Positions 8,078 through 18,357 of a stretch of DNA of 64,000 nt are shown piece by piece. This DNA is from Verrucomicrobiia bacterium (GTDB lineage: Bacteria > Verrucomicrobiota > Verrucomicrobiia > JABWAM01). Under the pieces are notes generated by a model that saw only the letters and a list, made by a program, of their open reading frames with translations, did no database searches and was not told the DNA's origin. Where the stretch lies: assembly GCA_028687435.1 (NCBI GenBank), contig JAQUAF010000005.1:84737-148736 (forward strand), written 5' to 3'. A program made the translations under genes and the position numbers. Numbering within the stretch: position 1 is the stretch's first letter; the number at the start of each line of letters is the position of its first letter.

Positions 8078-9829
8078 TCAGCAGCCAAGCAGGGCAACCG
8101 CTCGTTTCAACGCCAGCCGGGTGGCCACATTCGGGTCGCGAGTTGACCCGCAAAACACATTTTCCGGTCCGACCATCGCAAGCAACCCCGAATGCCGCAA
8201 CACCCGGTGGCTTTCCGCCAGAATTCCACTGATGATCAAATGCCGCCCCGTTTCACGCAAATACCCCAACAACTCAGCCAGCGCCATCATGCAACTGGCA
8301 TCCAAATGCCGGGCGTCCTTGAGACGCAAAATGACAATCTTGATGTTGGAATCCCTGGCCGCTGAACGGATGCCCTCCAAAAAAAGATCGGATGCTCCAA
8401 AGAACAATTCCCCGCCCACATGCAGGATGGTGATCTTCGGATTCATGCGATTGGCCGGGGATTCCATCTCACACAACTCCCCTTTCTCGTTGAAAGTGTA
8501 CTCCACCATCACCGGCATTCTTGCCTTGCGCAGATAAAGCACAATGGAAACCACCACTCCCAGATAAATGGCAAAATCCAACGGCAAAAACAGGGCGGAG
8601 GCAAAAGTGGCGGCAAAAACAGCCAGATCCGATTTGGTCGAATTCAAGACGATCCGCAGTTGAGCCCTGTTTGCCAGCGAAAACGAGGTCATCAACACCA
8701 CGGCGGCAAGCGCCGGCGCCGGCACCCAGCCGATCACGGGGCCGAAAAACAACGCGCCGGCCGCGCAAAGCAGCCCATTCACAACCCCGGCCAGCGGCGT
8801 CGCCGCCCCGCTGCTCCAGTTCAACATGGACCGGGTCAGCGATCCCGAGGACGGCATGCCGGAACAAAATGCGGAAGCCAGATTGCCAATTCCCAAACCC
8901 ACCATGTCCTGATTGATATTGACCGTGTCTCCGGAACGAAACGCCAGCGTCTTGGCCATCAGGGCGCTTTCAAGCAATGCCACCAGCGCTATGGCCAGCG
9001 CCGGGCTGAACAACAAACGGACAATCCCCCAATCCACGCCGGAAAAGCCCAGTTCCCATTGTCCCACAGGAATGCCTTTGAGCATTTCCACGGACCATCC
9101 CGCCTGACTCATCCCCCATCCCGCCAGGCTGGCCAGCGCCAGGGTTGCCGCAACAGTCGGCAGTCTTGGAAAATACCGGCGCAAAACCAGCCAGAACCCC
9201 GCAGTCAGGCTCCCCAACAAAAGCGATGACCGGTTTGTTTCGCCAATATGCCTGAAAATTTCCCCGCAAATTCCAAAAAAGGTGGCTGATTTTTCCACAT
9301 CGATTCCCAACAGGGCGCCCGCCTGATTTGCTCCAATCAACAGGGCCGCCCCCGAAACATATCCTGTAATGACACTGATGGACACAAACTGGATCACATC
9401 CGTCCAACGCAACAATCCTCCCACCAACAAACATCCCCCCACCAGCAGGCATAAAACAGCGGCGCCATCCCTCCGGTCAACCTCGGGAGGTAAAACCATC
9501 AGGGCGCTCAAAACCAGAATGGCGGTGGCATTGGTCGGTCCGAAAACCGTAAACCGGCTGCGCCCGAACATCCCTCCCAGCAATCCGGCAACGGCCGCAG
9601 CATAAATACCGCATTGCACCGGCAGTCCCGCAACCATTGCATAGGCCATGCCCTGCGCAAAAGCCACCAGGGCAACATTCAAGCCGGCAATCAAATCGGC
9701 CTTGCAACGGGCGCAATCGTAAACACGCAGGTGCTCCCGCAAAGGAAAAAGCGGAGAGCAGCCGCGCCGTCTCAGGGAACGAAACGCCTTCAATCCCTCA
9801 AAAAACAGGTGTTTGTAAACCTCGCTCAT
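8078..9829 (-). CDS. SulP-family anion transporter with STAS domain
   Basis: 583 residues. Residues about 40-440 form the SLC26/SulP membrane core: DLIAGLNVALVAFAQGMAYA near the first helix, the FGPTNATAIL motif, and the SGSLTRSMLNWSSGA motif. Residues about 465-570 form a cytoplasmic STAS domain (ITILHVGGELFFGAS, LRLKDARHLDASCMMAL). Family members carry sulfate, bicarbonate or other anions with Na+ or H+; the substrate cannot be read here. Divergent from the MFS gene at 10040, with a 210-base spacer that has no convincing gene. Confidence 0.92.
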   Translation of the reverse strand: MSEVYKHLFFEGLKAFRSLRRRGCSPLFPLREHLRVYDCARCKADLIAGLNVALVAFAQGMAYAMVAGLPVQCGIYAAAVAGLLGGMFGRSRFTVFGPTNATAILVLSALMVLPPEVDRRDGAAVLCLLVGGCLLVGGLLRWTDVIQFVSISVITGYVSGAALLIGANQAGALLGIDVEKSATFFGICGEIFRHIGETNRSSLLLGSLTAGFWLVLRRYFPRLPTVAATLALASLAGWGMSQAGWSVEMLKGIPVGQWELGFSGVDWGIVRLLFSPALAIALVALLESALMAKTLAFRSGDTVNINQDMVGLGIGNLASAFCSGMPSSGSLTRSMLNWSSGAATPLAGVVNGLLCAAGALFFGPVIGWVPAPALAAVVLMTSFSLANRAQLRIVLNSTKSDLAVFAATFASALFLPLDFAIYLGVVVSIVLYLRKARMPVMVEYTFNEKGELCEMESPANRMNPKITILHVGGELFFGASDLFLEGIRSAARDSNIKIVILRLKDARHLDASCMMALAELLGYLRETGRHLIISGILAESHRVLRHSGLLAMVGPENVFCGSTRDPNVATRLALKRAVALLGC

Positions 9830-10039
9830 GACGGCAAAGAAATCGCAAACAAGCTAATCCCCTCCCCATGATCCCGCAACAGAAATATCCACGATGCGCA
9901 AAATTCCACCCCGTCCGCATCGCCCGGCTTCCCCTCATTTTGCCACCGCCCCAATAATCGCAACGACACCGTTTTCATCGTCAAACAGCTCCAGTTTGGC
10001 CTTCCCCCTCCCGGCGGAGAGATTATACTTGCCGTTTCC

Positions 10040-11239
10040 ATGAGGTCATCCGCCCAACTGAAGATCCCGCACTATTACTGGCTTGAGGGGCTGAGCGCCG
10101 TCAACTGCACCATCTTCACCATGTGCCTGTTTTTCTGGACACGGGAACGGTTTGCCTTCAGCGACGCCACAAACCTGCTTCTGGCCTCCGTGCAGGGGTT
10201 GGTCTATCTTTTCTCCACCTTTTTTGGCGGACGTTTGGCGGACCGGTTCGGATATGACCGCACCCTGATCGTCTGTTTTGCCGGGATGGGCGCCACACTG
10301 GTCACCGGCAGTTTTATACCCTGCCTGATCATGCCTTTTGTTGCCTTGGCCCTGTACAATCTCTTTGTGGGGCCGACCTGGCCGTCCTTGGAAGCCGCCA
10401 TTCTCCACTCTCCCGGCAAACTTTCCATGCCCAACCGCTTGGGCATCTACAATCTCTCATGGTCCTTTGGCGATGGAATCGGCCTTTTCCTGAGCGGATT
10501 CATGTTCAAATGGAATCCCGACTCGATCTTCTGGCTGCCCGGTCTAATCTATCTCCTCACCATCCCAACCATCCGGTGGGGCCCCCGCAACCACGACGAC
10601 GAGGGAGTCGTGGCCATGGAAATGCCCCACACCGGCGACACCATTCCCAAGGCTCAAAAACGCCGTTTCATGCAACTGGGCTGGCTGGGCAATGGCCTGG
10701 GTTTTCTGATGCTGGCCGGTTTCACCGCCCTGGCGCCACAAATGAGCTTGCGTCTGGGGCTGCCCACCGAAGCCACCCTCTGGCTGACCTGCACCCTCCT
10801 GTTTGCCCGCGGTTTTGCCTTTCTCATTTTCTGGAAATGGGAAGGATGGCACTACCACATGGCTTGGTGCCAATGGGCCTTGTGGCTGGCGCCGCTCAGC
10901 CTGGCCATCGCCTTTTTCGCCGGAAATCCCGCGGTGGTTTTCGGATCATTGGTCGTCTTTGGCGCGAGCATCGGCCTCTCCTATTCCGGATCCATTTATT
11001 ATTCCCTGGACTATGGCGACAACAAGGGCGAACTGGGAGGACTGCACGAATCCATCCTCGGTCTCGGCATGTTTATCGGCCCCCTGCTGGCCGCCGGCGC
11101 GGCCGCCATGGGCCATGGCGCCACAAGCGCCCAATGGACCCTCATCATCCTGTCCCTGGGCGCCAACGCCATCGGACTGGCGATCCTCAACCTTAAGGAG
11201 CCGCCCCCATCCGAACCTGCTTGCCCAGCCGCGCGGTAA
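10040..11239 (+). CDS. MFS transporter
   Basis: 399 residues with about 12 hydrophobic segments and the major facilitator loop motif [12 protein letters not shown] between helices 2 and 3. Substrate unknown: no catabolic or resistance gene sits beside it. Its last 47 bases overlap the convergent histidine kinase gene (stop at 11193), so transcription of one may interfere with the other. Confidence 0.85.
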   Translation: MRSSAQLKIPHYYWLEGLSAVNCTIFTMCLFFWTRERFAFSDATNLLLASVQGLVYLFSTFFGGRLADRFGYDRTLIVCFAGMGATLVTGSFIPCLIMPFVALALYNLFVGPTWPSLEAAILHSPGKLSMPNRLGIYNLSWSFGDGIGLFLSGFMFKWNPDSIFWLPGLIYLLTIPTIRWGPRNHDDEGVVAMEMPHTGDTIPKAQKRRFMQLGWLGNGLGFLMLAGFTALAPQMSLRLGLPTEATLWLTCTLLFARGFAFLIFWKWEGWHYHMAWCQWALWLAPLSLAIAFFAGNPAVVFGSLVVFGASIGLSYSGSIYYSLDYGDNKGELGGLHESILGLGMFIGPLLAAGAAAMGHGATSAQWTLIILSLGANAIGLAILNLKEPPPSEPACPAAR

Positions 11240-13850
11240 ACCAGAATTCCGCCCCCTTCCCCTCCTGGCTGTTGACCCCGATCTCTCCCCCCATCAATGC
11301 CACAAGTTGCTTTGAAATGGCCAGCCCAAGCCCCGTTCCTCCATACTGGCGCGTAATAGAGGCATCCACCTGGGTGAACTTCTGAAACAGGATGGTCTGT
11401 TTCTCCTCCGGAATTCCAATCCCGGAATCCTTCACCAAAAAACGCACCATGGCGTGGTCTTCCGTTTCCGACACCAGACTGGCCCGCACGGAAACCCCTC
11501 CTTCACGGGTGAACTTGATCGCGTTGCCCGTCAGATTGATCAGCACTTGGCGCAGGCGCCCCGCATCGCCTCGAAGACGCAATGGAACGTCCGGATCAAC
11601 CACGCAACCAAACTCCAGTTTTTTGTCATGGGCGCTCACGGCCATCATTTCGGCAAAATCGTCAAACAAGACGCGCAAGTCGAAATCCAGCGTCTCCAAC
11701 TCAAGCTTGCCCGCCTCAATCTTTGAGAGATCAAGGATGTCATTGATGAGCGCCAGCAGGGATTCCCCGCAATTGCGCACAACCTCGGCATATCGCCGTT
11801 GATCATCGTCAAGCTCGGTGAGCAAAAGCAGGCCATTCATGCCAATGATTCCATTCATGGGCGTCCGGATCTCATGACTCATGTTGGCCAGGAACTCGCT
11901 CTTGGCCACATTGGCTTTCCCGGCCTGTTTGGCCAGTTCGTTTGCGTGCAACGTGGCTTCCTTGAGCTGGCGGTTGGCCTTGATCCACTCCTCCTCGGCG
12001 CGTTTGCGCTCGGTGATATCCTGCCCCTGCGCAATCGTGGCAACCGGCGTTTTCCCGTCCGCATCGAAAAGGGTTGCCGAATTCCACAACACCGTCCGCA
12101 CGCTCCCGTCCCGGTGACGGATCTCGATCTCAACCGTTTGCAGCCGCTCCCCCTTCAAGGTTTTTCCGATCAACTCCAGCGACTGTTCCGCCCGCCCGGG
12201 AGGAAACAACAAATCAACCTTCTTTCCCAAAACCTCGCGGGATGTCCACCCGGTCAAAAATTCAAAAGCATGGTTGAATCGGGTGATTCTGAATTGAGGA
12301 TCCCACACGATGATCGGGGCATTGGCGTAATTGAACAGGTTGTCCAGATACGCGTTGGTCTTGCGCAAAGCCTCCACCGCCTTTTTGCGTTCCGTGATAT
12401 CCTGTCCCTGCGCAATGGTGGCAATCGGCGTTTTTCCATCCGTCTCAAAGAGGGTGGCTGAATTCCAAAGCACCGTGCGCGCCATCCCGTCGCGATGCTG
12501 GATTTCGATCTCAACCGACTGCCAGCGTTCGCCTTTCAATGTTTTCCCAATCAATTCCATTGCATGGCTCAGATGGGCTGGCGGAAACAACATATCGACC
12601 TTTTTGCCCATCACCTCATCCGCCGTCCATCCGGTCAAAAATTCAAAAGCATGGTTGAACCGGGTGATCCTGAATTGAGGATCCCACACAATGATCGGGG
12701 CGTTGGCATAATTAAACAGACTGTCCAGATATGCCGTGGTCTTGCGCCACCCCTCCTCCTCATGCTTGCGCTCGGTAATATCCCGGCCTTCGGCAACCAG
12801 ATAGACCACATTCCCGGCGTTGTCTCTCGCCGGCTTGAGGGAAAAATCAAAATTGTCAATCTTTCCATTTTTATCGATATTCGTTTTCTCAAAACGGACG
12901 ATTTCCCCGAGCGCCGCTTTTTTCACAGCCTGGCGCAGCATTTCCTGCTGTTTCGCGGAATGGGTCCACCAGGGGGTTTCCCAGAAAGGCTGGTTCAAAA
13001 CATCCGCCTTCTTTCTCCCGAAAAACTCCAAGGCGGTCCGATTCACCTCGATCAGCGTCCCATCCGGAGTCAGCAATCCAATGAATTGGAAACTATTGTC
13101 AAAAAGGGCCTGAAACTTCAGATTGCTCTCCCTCAAGGCTTTCTCCACCCGTTTCTGCTCGGCAAATCGATCCTTCCAAGCCCTCAACGCCATCCCCTCC
13201 CGCGTCAACCTCCCAAAATCGGCCGGGGACAAATACCCCTGGTTCTCATGATGCACCTCTCCCACGATCACATGCGGATGAATTTGGAGGACATCCAGCA
13301 AAATAGCGGGGGAAAAACGCCTCTCGGGATACTGGCAAATGGCAAGGCACCGGCTCCCCGGGAAAAAATCATTGAGCTTGTTCTCGTACTCCATCAATCG
13401 CGCAATCCCGGCATCCACCCCAAGCGCCCAGGTCATCTCCCCCGTCACCCGCAACGCCGAATACCCCCTGGCCAGCGCCTCCTGGGTTTTGGCTTTCAGC
13501 AGGGCGATCATCCGATCGGGATCAAAAGCGCCATCGCTAAGATAAACCTCCTTCGCGGGCTTCACCGTCAATTGTTCCGATTTTAAACACTCCTCGAGAT
13601 TGATTTGACGGCAAAACAGGGCGTCCTGGCGAAACATGTCAAGAACAGCTTCGCGCGAATGTTCATCAACCAGACAAAGCACCCGTTGATTCTGTTCCAG
13701 CCCCTCGCGAACAAACGAAACCATCACCCTCCGGTATTGTTCCTCGTTCTGGTAAATCCAGCCCGCATGATCGCCAGGTTTGAAAACCCGCGTGACGGAT
13801 GGCATGTCATCCGGCTGGCTGGGATGCTCGGCTTGTGAATGATTGGACAT
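11193..13850 (-). CDS. MEDS-PAS-PAS-PAS hybrid-type sensor histidine kinase without receiver
   Basis: 885 residues from ATG 13850, chosen over a TTG at 13907 because AAGGCGAG precedes it. Order: MEDS sensory domain (about 20-185; [17 protein letters not shown]), PAS 1 (about 245-365), PAS 2 and PAS 3 (about 370-625, each closed by DITERK), HisKA with phospho-acceptor His659 in [10 protein letters not shown], then HATPase with N, G1 and G2 boxes ([28 protein letters not shown]). No membrane helix, so it senses in the cytoplasm; MEDS domains are associated with small-molecule or flavin-like sensing in DcmR-type regulators. No cognate receiver is fused; the nearest response regulator is at 20.3 kb. 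Overlaps the MFS gene at the 3' end. Confidence 0.92.
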   Translation of the reverse strand: MSNHSQAEHPSQPDDMPSVTRVFKPGDHAGWIYQNEEQYRRVMVSFVREGLEQNQRVLCLVDEHSREAVLDMFRQDALFCRQINLEECLKSEQLTVKPAKEVYLSDGAFDPDRMIALLKAKTQEALARGYSALRVTGEMTWALGVDAGIARLMEYENKLNDFFPGSRCLAICQYPERRFSPAILLDVLQIHPHVIVGEVHHENQGYLSPADFGRLTREGMALRAWKDRFAEQKRVEKALRESNLKFQALFDNSFQFIGLLTPDGTLIEVNRTALEFFGRKKADVLNQPFWETPWWTHSAKQQEMLRQAVKKAALGEIVRFEKTNIDKNGKIDNFDFSLKPARDNAGNVVYLVAEGRDITERKHEEEGWRKTTAYLDSLFNYANAPIIVWDPQFRITRFNHAFEFLTGWTADEVMGKKVDMLFPPAHLSHAMELIGKTLKGERWQSVEIEIQHRDGMARTVLWNSATLFETDGKTPIATIAQGQDITERKKAVEALRKTNAYLDNLFNYANAPIIVWDPQFRITRFNHAFEFLTGWTSREVLGKKVDLLFPPGRAEQSLELIGKTLKGERLQTVEIEIRHRDGSVRTVLWNSATLFDADGKTPVATIAQGQDITERKRAEEEWIKANRQLKEATLHANELAKQAGKANVAKSEFLANMSHEIRTPMNGIIGMNGLLLLTELDDDQRRYAEVVRNCGESLLALINDILDLSKIEAGKLELETLDFDLRVLFDDFAEMMAVSAHDKKLEFGCVVDPDVPLRLRGDAGRLRQVLINLTGNAIKFTREGGVSVRASLVSETEDHAMVRFLVKDSGIGIPEEKQTILFQKFTQVDASITRQYGGTGLGLAISKQLVALMGGEIGVNSQEGKGAEFWFTARLGKQVRMGAAP
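12006..12767 (-). repeat. 381-bp tandem repeat encoding PAS 2 and PAS 3
   Basis: Two copies with an offset of exactly 381 bases (127 codons). The protein stretch [20 protein letters not shown] occurs in both without change, and long DNA blocks are also nearly identical (for example around 12251 and 12632). This points to a recent in-frame duplication of one PAS domain within the kinase gene. Confidence 0.85.
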
Positions 13851-14097
13851 GCTCGCCTTAGTTTTCCGCGTTTTCTTCGGAAGATAAAGAAAATTCAAAT
13901 CAATCAAGCCGGTGCTGGCGGATTTTCTGGCAAACCGCCTGCCGGGTCACCTTGCTTGATGCTGCCGAACAAATCGCGGTGAGTCGCCGAAATGCCCCGC
14001 ACATCGACGGGAAACGTTCCCTGCCCGCCCAAAACGCTGGGGCCCGGCTTAATTTAACCTTGCTTTCAGCAACAGGAGATGCTCTTGAACACCTCCC

Positions 14098-14973
14098 ATG
14101 TTTACCGGAACCTATACAGCCCTGATCACTCCCTTTCGCAACGGAAAATTGGACGAAAAGGCCCTGCGAAAACTGGTGGAACGGCAAATCGACGCGGGCA
14201 TTGACGGTTTGGTCCCCGTTGGAACCACCGGAGAATGCGCCACCCTCAGCGTTGAGGAACACATCCGCATCGTCTCCCTGGTCGTTAAAACCGCCAAAGG
14301 CCGATGCAAAGTGATGGCCGGCACGGGCGCAAACTGCACCGAGGAAGCCATCGAGTTAACCCGGGCCGCCGAGCGCGCGGGCGCCGACGCGTCCCTCCAA
14401 GTGGCGCCCTATTACAATAAACCCACCCAAGAGGGGCTCTACCGCCACTTTAAGGCCATTGCGTCGAAAACCAAACTGCCCTTGGTCCTCTACAGCATTC
14501 CCGGACGCTGCGGCATCGAAATCGGCGTGGAAACCATCTGCCGCCTGAAAGCCGGCTGCCGGAACATTGCCGGCATCAAGGAAGCTGGCGGCACGCCGGA
14601 TCGTGTCAGCCTGTTGCGGGCCTCCCTGCCCTCCTCTTTCATCATTCTTTCCGGAGACGATTCCCTCACCCTCCCCTTCATGTCGGTGGGGGCGCAAGGC
14701 GTCATCAGCGTCGCGTCCAATGTCATGCCCCGCGAAACCGCGGACATGGTGCGGGCCTTCCGCGAGGGACGACTGGATGACGCCCTGGCGCTTCACGCCA
14801 GGCTCTTTCCGCTCTTCAAAAACCTCTTCCTCGAAACCAACCCCATTCCTGTCAAGGCAGCCATGGCCATGCTCAAGCTCGTCCGGGAGGAATACCGGCT
14901 GCCGCTCTGCGAAATGAATCCAGCCAACCGAGCCAAGCTGCTTCAGACCCTGAAACAGGTCGGCGCGCGCTGA
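14098..14973 (+). CDS. dapA: 4-hydroxy-tetrahydrodipicolinate synthase
   Basis: Condenses pyruvate with aspartate semialdehyde, the first committed step to diaminopimelate and lysine. 291 residues, the normal length. The TIM-barrel signatures are all present: LVPVGTTGECATLS (residues about 40-53), LYSIPGRCG with the catalytic Tyr, the Schiff-base Lys161 in GIKEAGGT, and GAQGVISVASN. The N-acetylneuraminate lyase family shares the fold, but the GTTGE motif and overall match favour DapA. No lysine gene is adjacent. AGGAG occurs at 14073 but is about 20 bases from the ATG. Confidence 0.93.
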   Translation: MFTGTYTALITPFRNGKLDEKALRKLVERQIDAGIDGLVPVGTTGECATLSVEEHIRIVSLVVKTAKGRCKVMAGTGANCTEEAIELTRAAERAGADASLQVAPYYNKPTQEGLYRHFKAIASKTKLPLVLYSIPGRCGIEIGVETICRLKAGCRNIAGIKEAGGTPDRVSLLRASLPSSFIILSGDDSLTLPFMSVGAQGVISVASNVMPRETADMVRAFREGRLDDALALHARLFPLFKNLFLETNPIPVKAAMAMLKLVREEYRLPLCEMNPANRAKLLQTLKQVGAR

Positions 14974-15046
14974 TCAAAAGACGTCAAACCTCCGGCCCGC
15001 TCCCCTGCCGCCGCAAACAGCGGACGGCAGGGAACGGACCAAACAC

Positions 15047-15898
15047 TCACGCCAGCTTCAAAATGGCGTCCATGGCCTTGGATGTATTGTGGATCAGCAC
15101 CTCCGGGCAATGCTTGTAGAACGGCACGGGCGGAATCATCTCCGCCGTCACCCATCCCTGATATCCAACCTTCTTCAGCGCCGCCATCACGGCAGCCCAA
15201 TTCACATCGCCGGAAAGAAGATCGACGAAACCATCCACCGATCCCACCGCCCTGCGGTAATCCTTCAGGTGAACCCGGGCAATCCGCCTGCCCAAAACCG
15301 AAATCCAATGCTCCGGATAACCCGTGGCAAGGACATTGCCCACATCGAAATAGGACTTCACCTGCTGGCTCTTGAAGCCATCAATGAACGCCTTCATCTC
15401 CAACGGAGTCAGGAGAAACTTGTTCCACACATTCTCCACCCCCAGGGTCACCCCCATCTTCTCCGCCGTGGGAATCGCCTTTTTGATGAAATCCGCCGCC
15501 CGCTCATAAGCCAGGTCATAGGGAACCACTTCCCCGCCGGGAATGAAATCCACCCCGACCGCGCCGGGAACCACCAGGATCGCGTCGAGTCCGAGCCAAT
15601 TGGCGCATTCGATCTGGCGTTTCAAAATGCCGGCCGCTTTCGCGCGCACCGCCGCATCCGCGCTGGCTGCGTTGGCGCCCCAATACAACCCGGTGGCCAG
15701 CCCGCTGAGTTGGATGCCCACCTTGCCGGCCAGCTTGCGAACCCCTTCGACATCGGACTTCTTGCTCTTGAGATTGACCGGCCCGTCCTCGGACAAATCG
15801 ATTTCAAATCCTTCGAACCCGGCATCCCTGGCCAGTTTCATTTTTTGTTCGAGCGACCAATTGCCGTAAAACGACCAGATACTGATGGATTTTTTCAT
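15047..15898 (-). CDS. sugar phosphate isomerase/epimerase (xylose isomerase-like TIM barrel)
   Basis: 283 residues from ATG 15898. Features of the AP-endonuclease-2 / xylose isomerase-like barrel: GFEGFEIDLSEDGP early, LGVENVWNKFLL (metal-binding Glu), SYFDVGN (Asp), RVHLKDYRR (His), and GWVTAEM with the last metal-binding Glu. Such enzymes epimerise or isomerise keto-sugars or inositol derivatives. The neighbouring Gfo/Idh dehydrogenase on the same strand and the GntR-LacI regulator beyond it suggest a small sugar or polyol catabolic unit; the substrate is not evident. A repeat element separates the two genes. Confidence 0.85.
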   Translation of the reverse strand: MKKSISIWSFYGNWSLEQKMKLARDAGFEGFEIDLSEDGPVNLKSKKSDVEGVRKLAGKVGIQLSGLATGLYWGANAASADAAVRAKAAGILKRQIECANWLGLDAILVVPGAVGVDFIPGGEVVPYDLAYERAADFIKKAIPTAEKMGVTLGVENVWNKFLLTPLEMKAFIDGFKSQQVKSYFDVGNVLATGYPEHWISVLGRRIARVHLKDYRRAVGSVDGFVDLLSGDVNWAAVMAALKKVGYQGWVTAEMIPPVPFYKHCPEVLIHNTSKAMDAILKLA

Positions 15899-15952
15899 GA
15901 ATAACAATGCGTTAAGTTTTGTAACGTTTCAGATTTATCTGCCTCCCCGCTG

Positions 15953-16042
15953 TTGTCATTGCGAGCCCGCCCGGCGGGCGAAGCAATCTCGTGACCGGGA
16001 TTGCTTCGTCGCCCACTATGCCGTGGCTTCTCGCAATGACAA
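15953..16042. repeat. dispersed palindromic element (GTCATTGCGAG type)
   Basis: Thirteen-base perfect inverted ends (TTGTCATTGCGAG at 15953-15965, its complement at 16030-16042) enclose a second inverted pair, GAAGCAATC / GATTGCTTC. This kind of nested REP-like unit occurs in many genomes; it fills the gap between the isomerase and dehydrogenase genes. Confidence 0.75.
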
Positions 16043-16052
16043 ACGGAGAACT

Positions 16053-17075
16053 CTACAGTTTGACCTCCCTGCCCTTGTCCGCCGACTCGATTTCGGCGAA
16101 GACCGTGCGCAACGATTCGCAGGCCTGCCAGGCTGTCGCCAGCTTGGGCGCCTTGCCGGCTTCAAGACAGTTGATGAAATACTGCAATTCATTGAAGTAA
16201 CCGCCCAGGGAGGAAATGTTCCCTTCGCCAGTGCTGGAACTTTTTGTGCTCGGCGCCTTGAACGGCAACGGCGCCGGCTTGGCATTGCCAAGAGTCACCA
16301 TCATGGACGGATTGGCGCGGGAATCGTATTCCACGGCGCCCTTCTCGAATATCGCCTGGAACGCCATCTGGAATCCCCAGTTGGGGGGATAGTTCCATCC
16401 GCCCTCGGCGCTCACCGCGACATTTTTGAACTCATACTGCGTGAAGATGTGGCTGTATCCGGCAAAATCCCGGGTTCCCACGCTGGTCACCGACTTGGGA
16501 GCGCCCAGCAAATGATGAACGAAATCCGTGTCATGAATATGCAGATCGAAAACCGCCCCGCCGGAACGCTTGCTGTTCTGCAGCCAGTTCTTGCTGCTGG
16601 CCAGCGGACGCGAACTGCGGCGCTGCATGGTCAGGCTCAAAAGCTTGCCAGCCTTCTTGGACTTCACAAAATCGACAAAAGACTGATACTCCGGCCAGAA
16701 CCGGATGCACAGCCCCACCATGAAGAATCCATCCGCCTTGTCCGCGGCTTTCGCCACAGCCTCGGCCTCTTTGACCGAACGGGCCAGGGGCTTCTCGCAA
16801 AACACATGCTTGCCTGCCTTCAAGGCGGCCAGCGCGTTTTCCGCGTGCTCGTCAGTCGGCAGACAGACGTCCACCACATCCACATCCTCCGCCGCAAGCA
16901 GGGCCTTCAAATTCGGATAAACCGGCAGGTCCAGCCCCAACATCTTGAGGGCTTTTTTCGCCCGCGCCGGGTCCGCTTCGACCGCCGCCGTCAGTTGGGC
17001 TTTTGAAAGTTGTCCATATGCCTGGGCGTGCATGCCGCCCATGAAACCAAGTCCGAGAATTGCAATTTTCTTCAT
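16053..17075 (-). CDS. Gfo/Idh/MocA-family NAD(P)-dependent oxidoreductase
   Basis: 340 residues from ATG 17075 (an in-frame ATG at 17096 would lie nearer the operator). N-terminal Rossmann fold: KIAILGLGFMGGMHAQAYG. The family marker HVFCEKPLARS sits near residue 90, and the substrate-domain motif FDLHIHDTDFVHH carries the catalytic Asp/His. Members oxidise or epimerise sugars and inositols. Co-directional with the isomerase gene at 15047 and divergent from the regulator at 17185, so the three probably form one regulated unit. Confidence 0.92.
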   Translation of the reverse strand: MKKIAILGLGFMGGMHAQAYGQLSKAQLTAAVEADPARAKKALKMLGLDLPVYPNLKALLAAEDVDVVDVCLPTDEHAENALAALKAGKHVFCEKPLARSVKEAEAVAKAADKADGFFMVGLCIRFWPEYQSFVDFVKSKKAGKLLSLTMQRRSSRPLASSKNWLQNSKRSGGAVFDLHIHDTDFVHHLLGAPKSVTSVGTRDFAGYSHIFTQYEFKNVAVSAEGGWNYPPNWGFQMAFQAIFEKGAVEYDSRANPSMMVTLGNAKPAPLPFKAPSTKSSSTGEGNISSLGGYFNELQYFINCLEAGKAPKLATAWQACESLRTVFAEIESADKGREVKL

Positions 17076-17084
17076 AGTGCAACC

Positions 17085-17133
17085 AATGTAACACACATCA
17101 TTTTGTTGCGCAACAAAAAAAATATGTTACATT
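17085..17133. promoter_or_regulatory. nested dyad operator between dehydrogenase and GntR-LacI regulator
   Basis: An 18-base perfect palindrome, TTTTGTTGCGCAACAAAA (17101-17118), lies in the divergent promoter region. A second inverted pair, AATGTAAC (17085-17092) and GTTACATT (17126-17133), flanks it almost coaxially (centres differ by half a base). GntR and LacI-type proteins bind such dyads, and the adjacent regulator is the natural candidate. Binding is inference. Confidence 0.65.
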
Positions 17134-17184
17134 TCTTGGCCGGTTGAATTTTATCCGCCCACAGCAGCCCCGGCCAACTCCGCC

Positions 17185-18285
17185 ATGACCCAACCCCAAA
17201 AAAACTTCTCCGATTTGCGCGGCAGCGGCGCCAGCGAATTGGACCTTGCCCTGCGACAGATGCTGTCTCAGCGGCATCTCGACCGGCTGTCCCCCCTGCC
17301 CTCGACACGCGATTTGGCCCGAAAATTCGGTATTTCCAATACCACCGCCTATCGGGTGTTGCTCAAGCTGTTGGAGGAATGCCTTCTCTGGCGGCACGAA
17401 AATGGGCGTTTCTACCATGCCGAAGCGCGGGAACTCATCGAAAAACCGCGTCCGCTGGCCTGCCTTTTGCGCCGGCTCGAAACATGGTCGATCGCCTATG
17501 AAAACATCATGCAGGGCTTCAGCCAGGTTTGCGGCCAGCACAAAAGAGGGATGCTTTTCGTCCACAACGAATCGCTGGTTCAACATCCGGATCTCAGCCG
17601 CCCTCCCTCTTACGCCTCGCTTCAACAGCAAAGGCAGGCCCTGAAGGAATTCTCCCTCACCCATGCCAGCCTGACCGGCGGCGTCCTGCTCGACGACGCA
17701 TGGTCCGACAGTATCCTGGCTGAATTTCAGGATATTCTCCACAACGCGGTGGTCGTTTATCGCAAGACATCCCTTCCCTTTCTTTCCAACGTTCAGGTGG
17801 ATTTCAAGGCCGCCGCCCTGCTTGCCGTGGCCCACGCCTGCGCCCGGGGCTATCAGCAACTCTGGCTGGCGGTGCCCTTTACTTGCGACGCTCCCGTGGA
17901 CACCATGATCGAAAACGTCGTCGCCGCCGGAAAGGAGGTGGGATGTCCCCTGCCCAAAGACCGCATCTTTTCAGTTGCAACCCCCGAAGAACGCGCCGCC
18001 TTTGTTGACAGGCTTAAAAAACAACGCGACCGGGTGGCGGTTTTTTGCCCGGAAGACAATGTCGCCAGCCTGTTGCAAAAAACCCTTCAAAACGCCGGTC
18101 TCCGATGCCCCGAACAAGCCGGCCTCATCTCCGGCATGGGCAGCGCCGTGGTCCAGTCGCGAAACATCACCAGCGTCCAATGCGATTTTGCCGCCCTCGG
18201 ACGCAAGGCGGCGGAAATCCTGCTCCAGGGACGGCAGACGGACACCATCCTTCCCCAACGATTATTAACTGGCGGGACGACTTGA
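17185..18285 (+). CDS. GntR-type HTH regulator with LacI-type sensor domain
   Basis: 366 residues. Residues about 15-75 form a winged helix of the GntR kind (LPSTRDLARKFGISNTTAYR, then LLEECLLWRHENGRFY). The remainder resembles the periplasmic-binding-protein-like ligand domain of LacI regulators, including VQVDFKAAALLAV and a C-terminal VQCDFAALGRKAAEILLQ. Such AraR-like hybrids usually sense a sugar and repress adjacent catabolic genes. It faces the Gfo/Idh gene across a strong palindrome. A similar architecture is encoded at 42966-44141. Confidence 0.85.
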   Translation: MTQPQKNFSDLRGSGASELDLALRQMLSQRHLDRLSPLPSTRDLARKFGISNTTAYRVLLKLLEECLLWRHENGRFYHAEARELIEKPRPLACLLRRLETWSIAYENIMQGFSQVCGQHKRGMLFVHNESLVQHPDLSRPPSYASLQQQRQALKEFSLTHASLTGGVLLDDAWSDSILAEFQDILHNAVVVYRKTSLPFLSNVQVDFKAAALLAVAHACARGYQQLWLAVPFTCDAPVDTMIENVVAAGKEVGCPLPKDRIFSVATPEERAAFVDRLKKQRDRVAVFCPEDNVASLLQKTLQNAGLRCPEQAGLISGMGSAVVQSRNITSVQCDFAALGRKAAEILLQGRQTDTILPQRLLTGGTT

Positions 18286-18357
18286 CCCCCGCCCTCCAAT
18301 CGGCAAGAATGGCTGGAACCCGCGCATCGAACCCGCGTCGGGCAGAGAGGAGAAATC

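Noticed and set aside
9836..10039. a 36-codon open stretch in the SulP/MFS spacer (minus strand, ending AIIGAVAK) that looks protein-like
   Set aside because: No start codon fits: the frame is closed by a TGA just upstream and there is no ATG/GTG/TTG. Could be a relic, but it cannot be supported.
15885..17006. 373-codon + strand open frame opposite the Gfo/Idh gene
   Set aside because: It is the antisense shadow of a well-supported dehydrogenase, starts in the neighbouring repeat and has no recognisable domain.
18286..18357. possible FMN riboswitch or tRNA-like stem upstream of riboflavin synthase
   Set aside because: The 72-base spacer is too short for an FMN riboswitch and shows no tRNA T-loop or cloverleaf.
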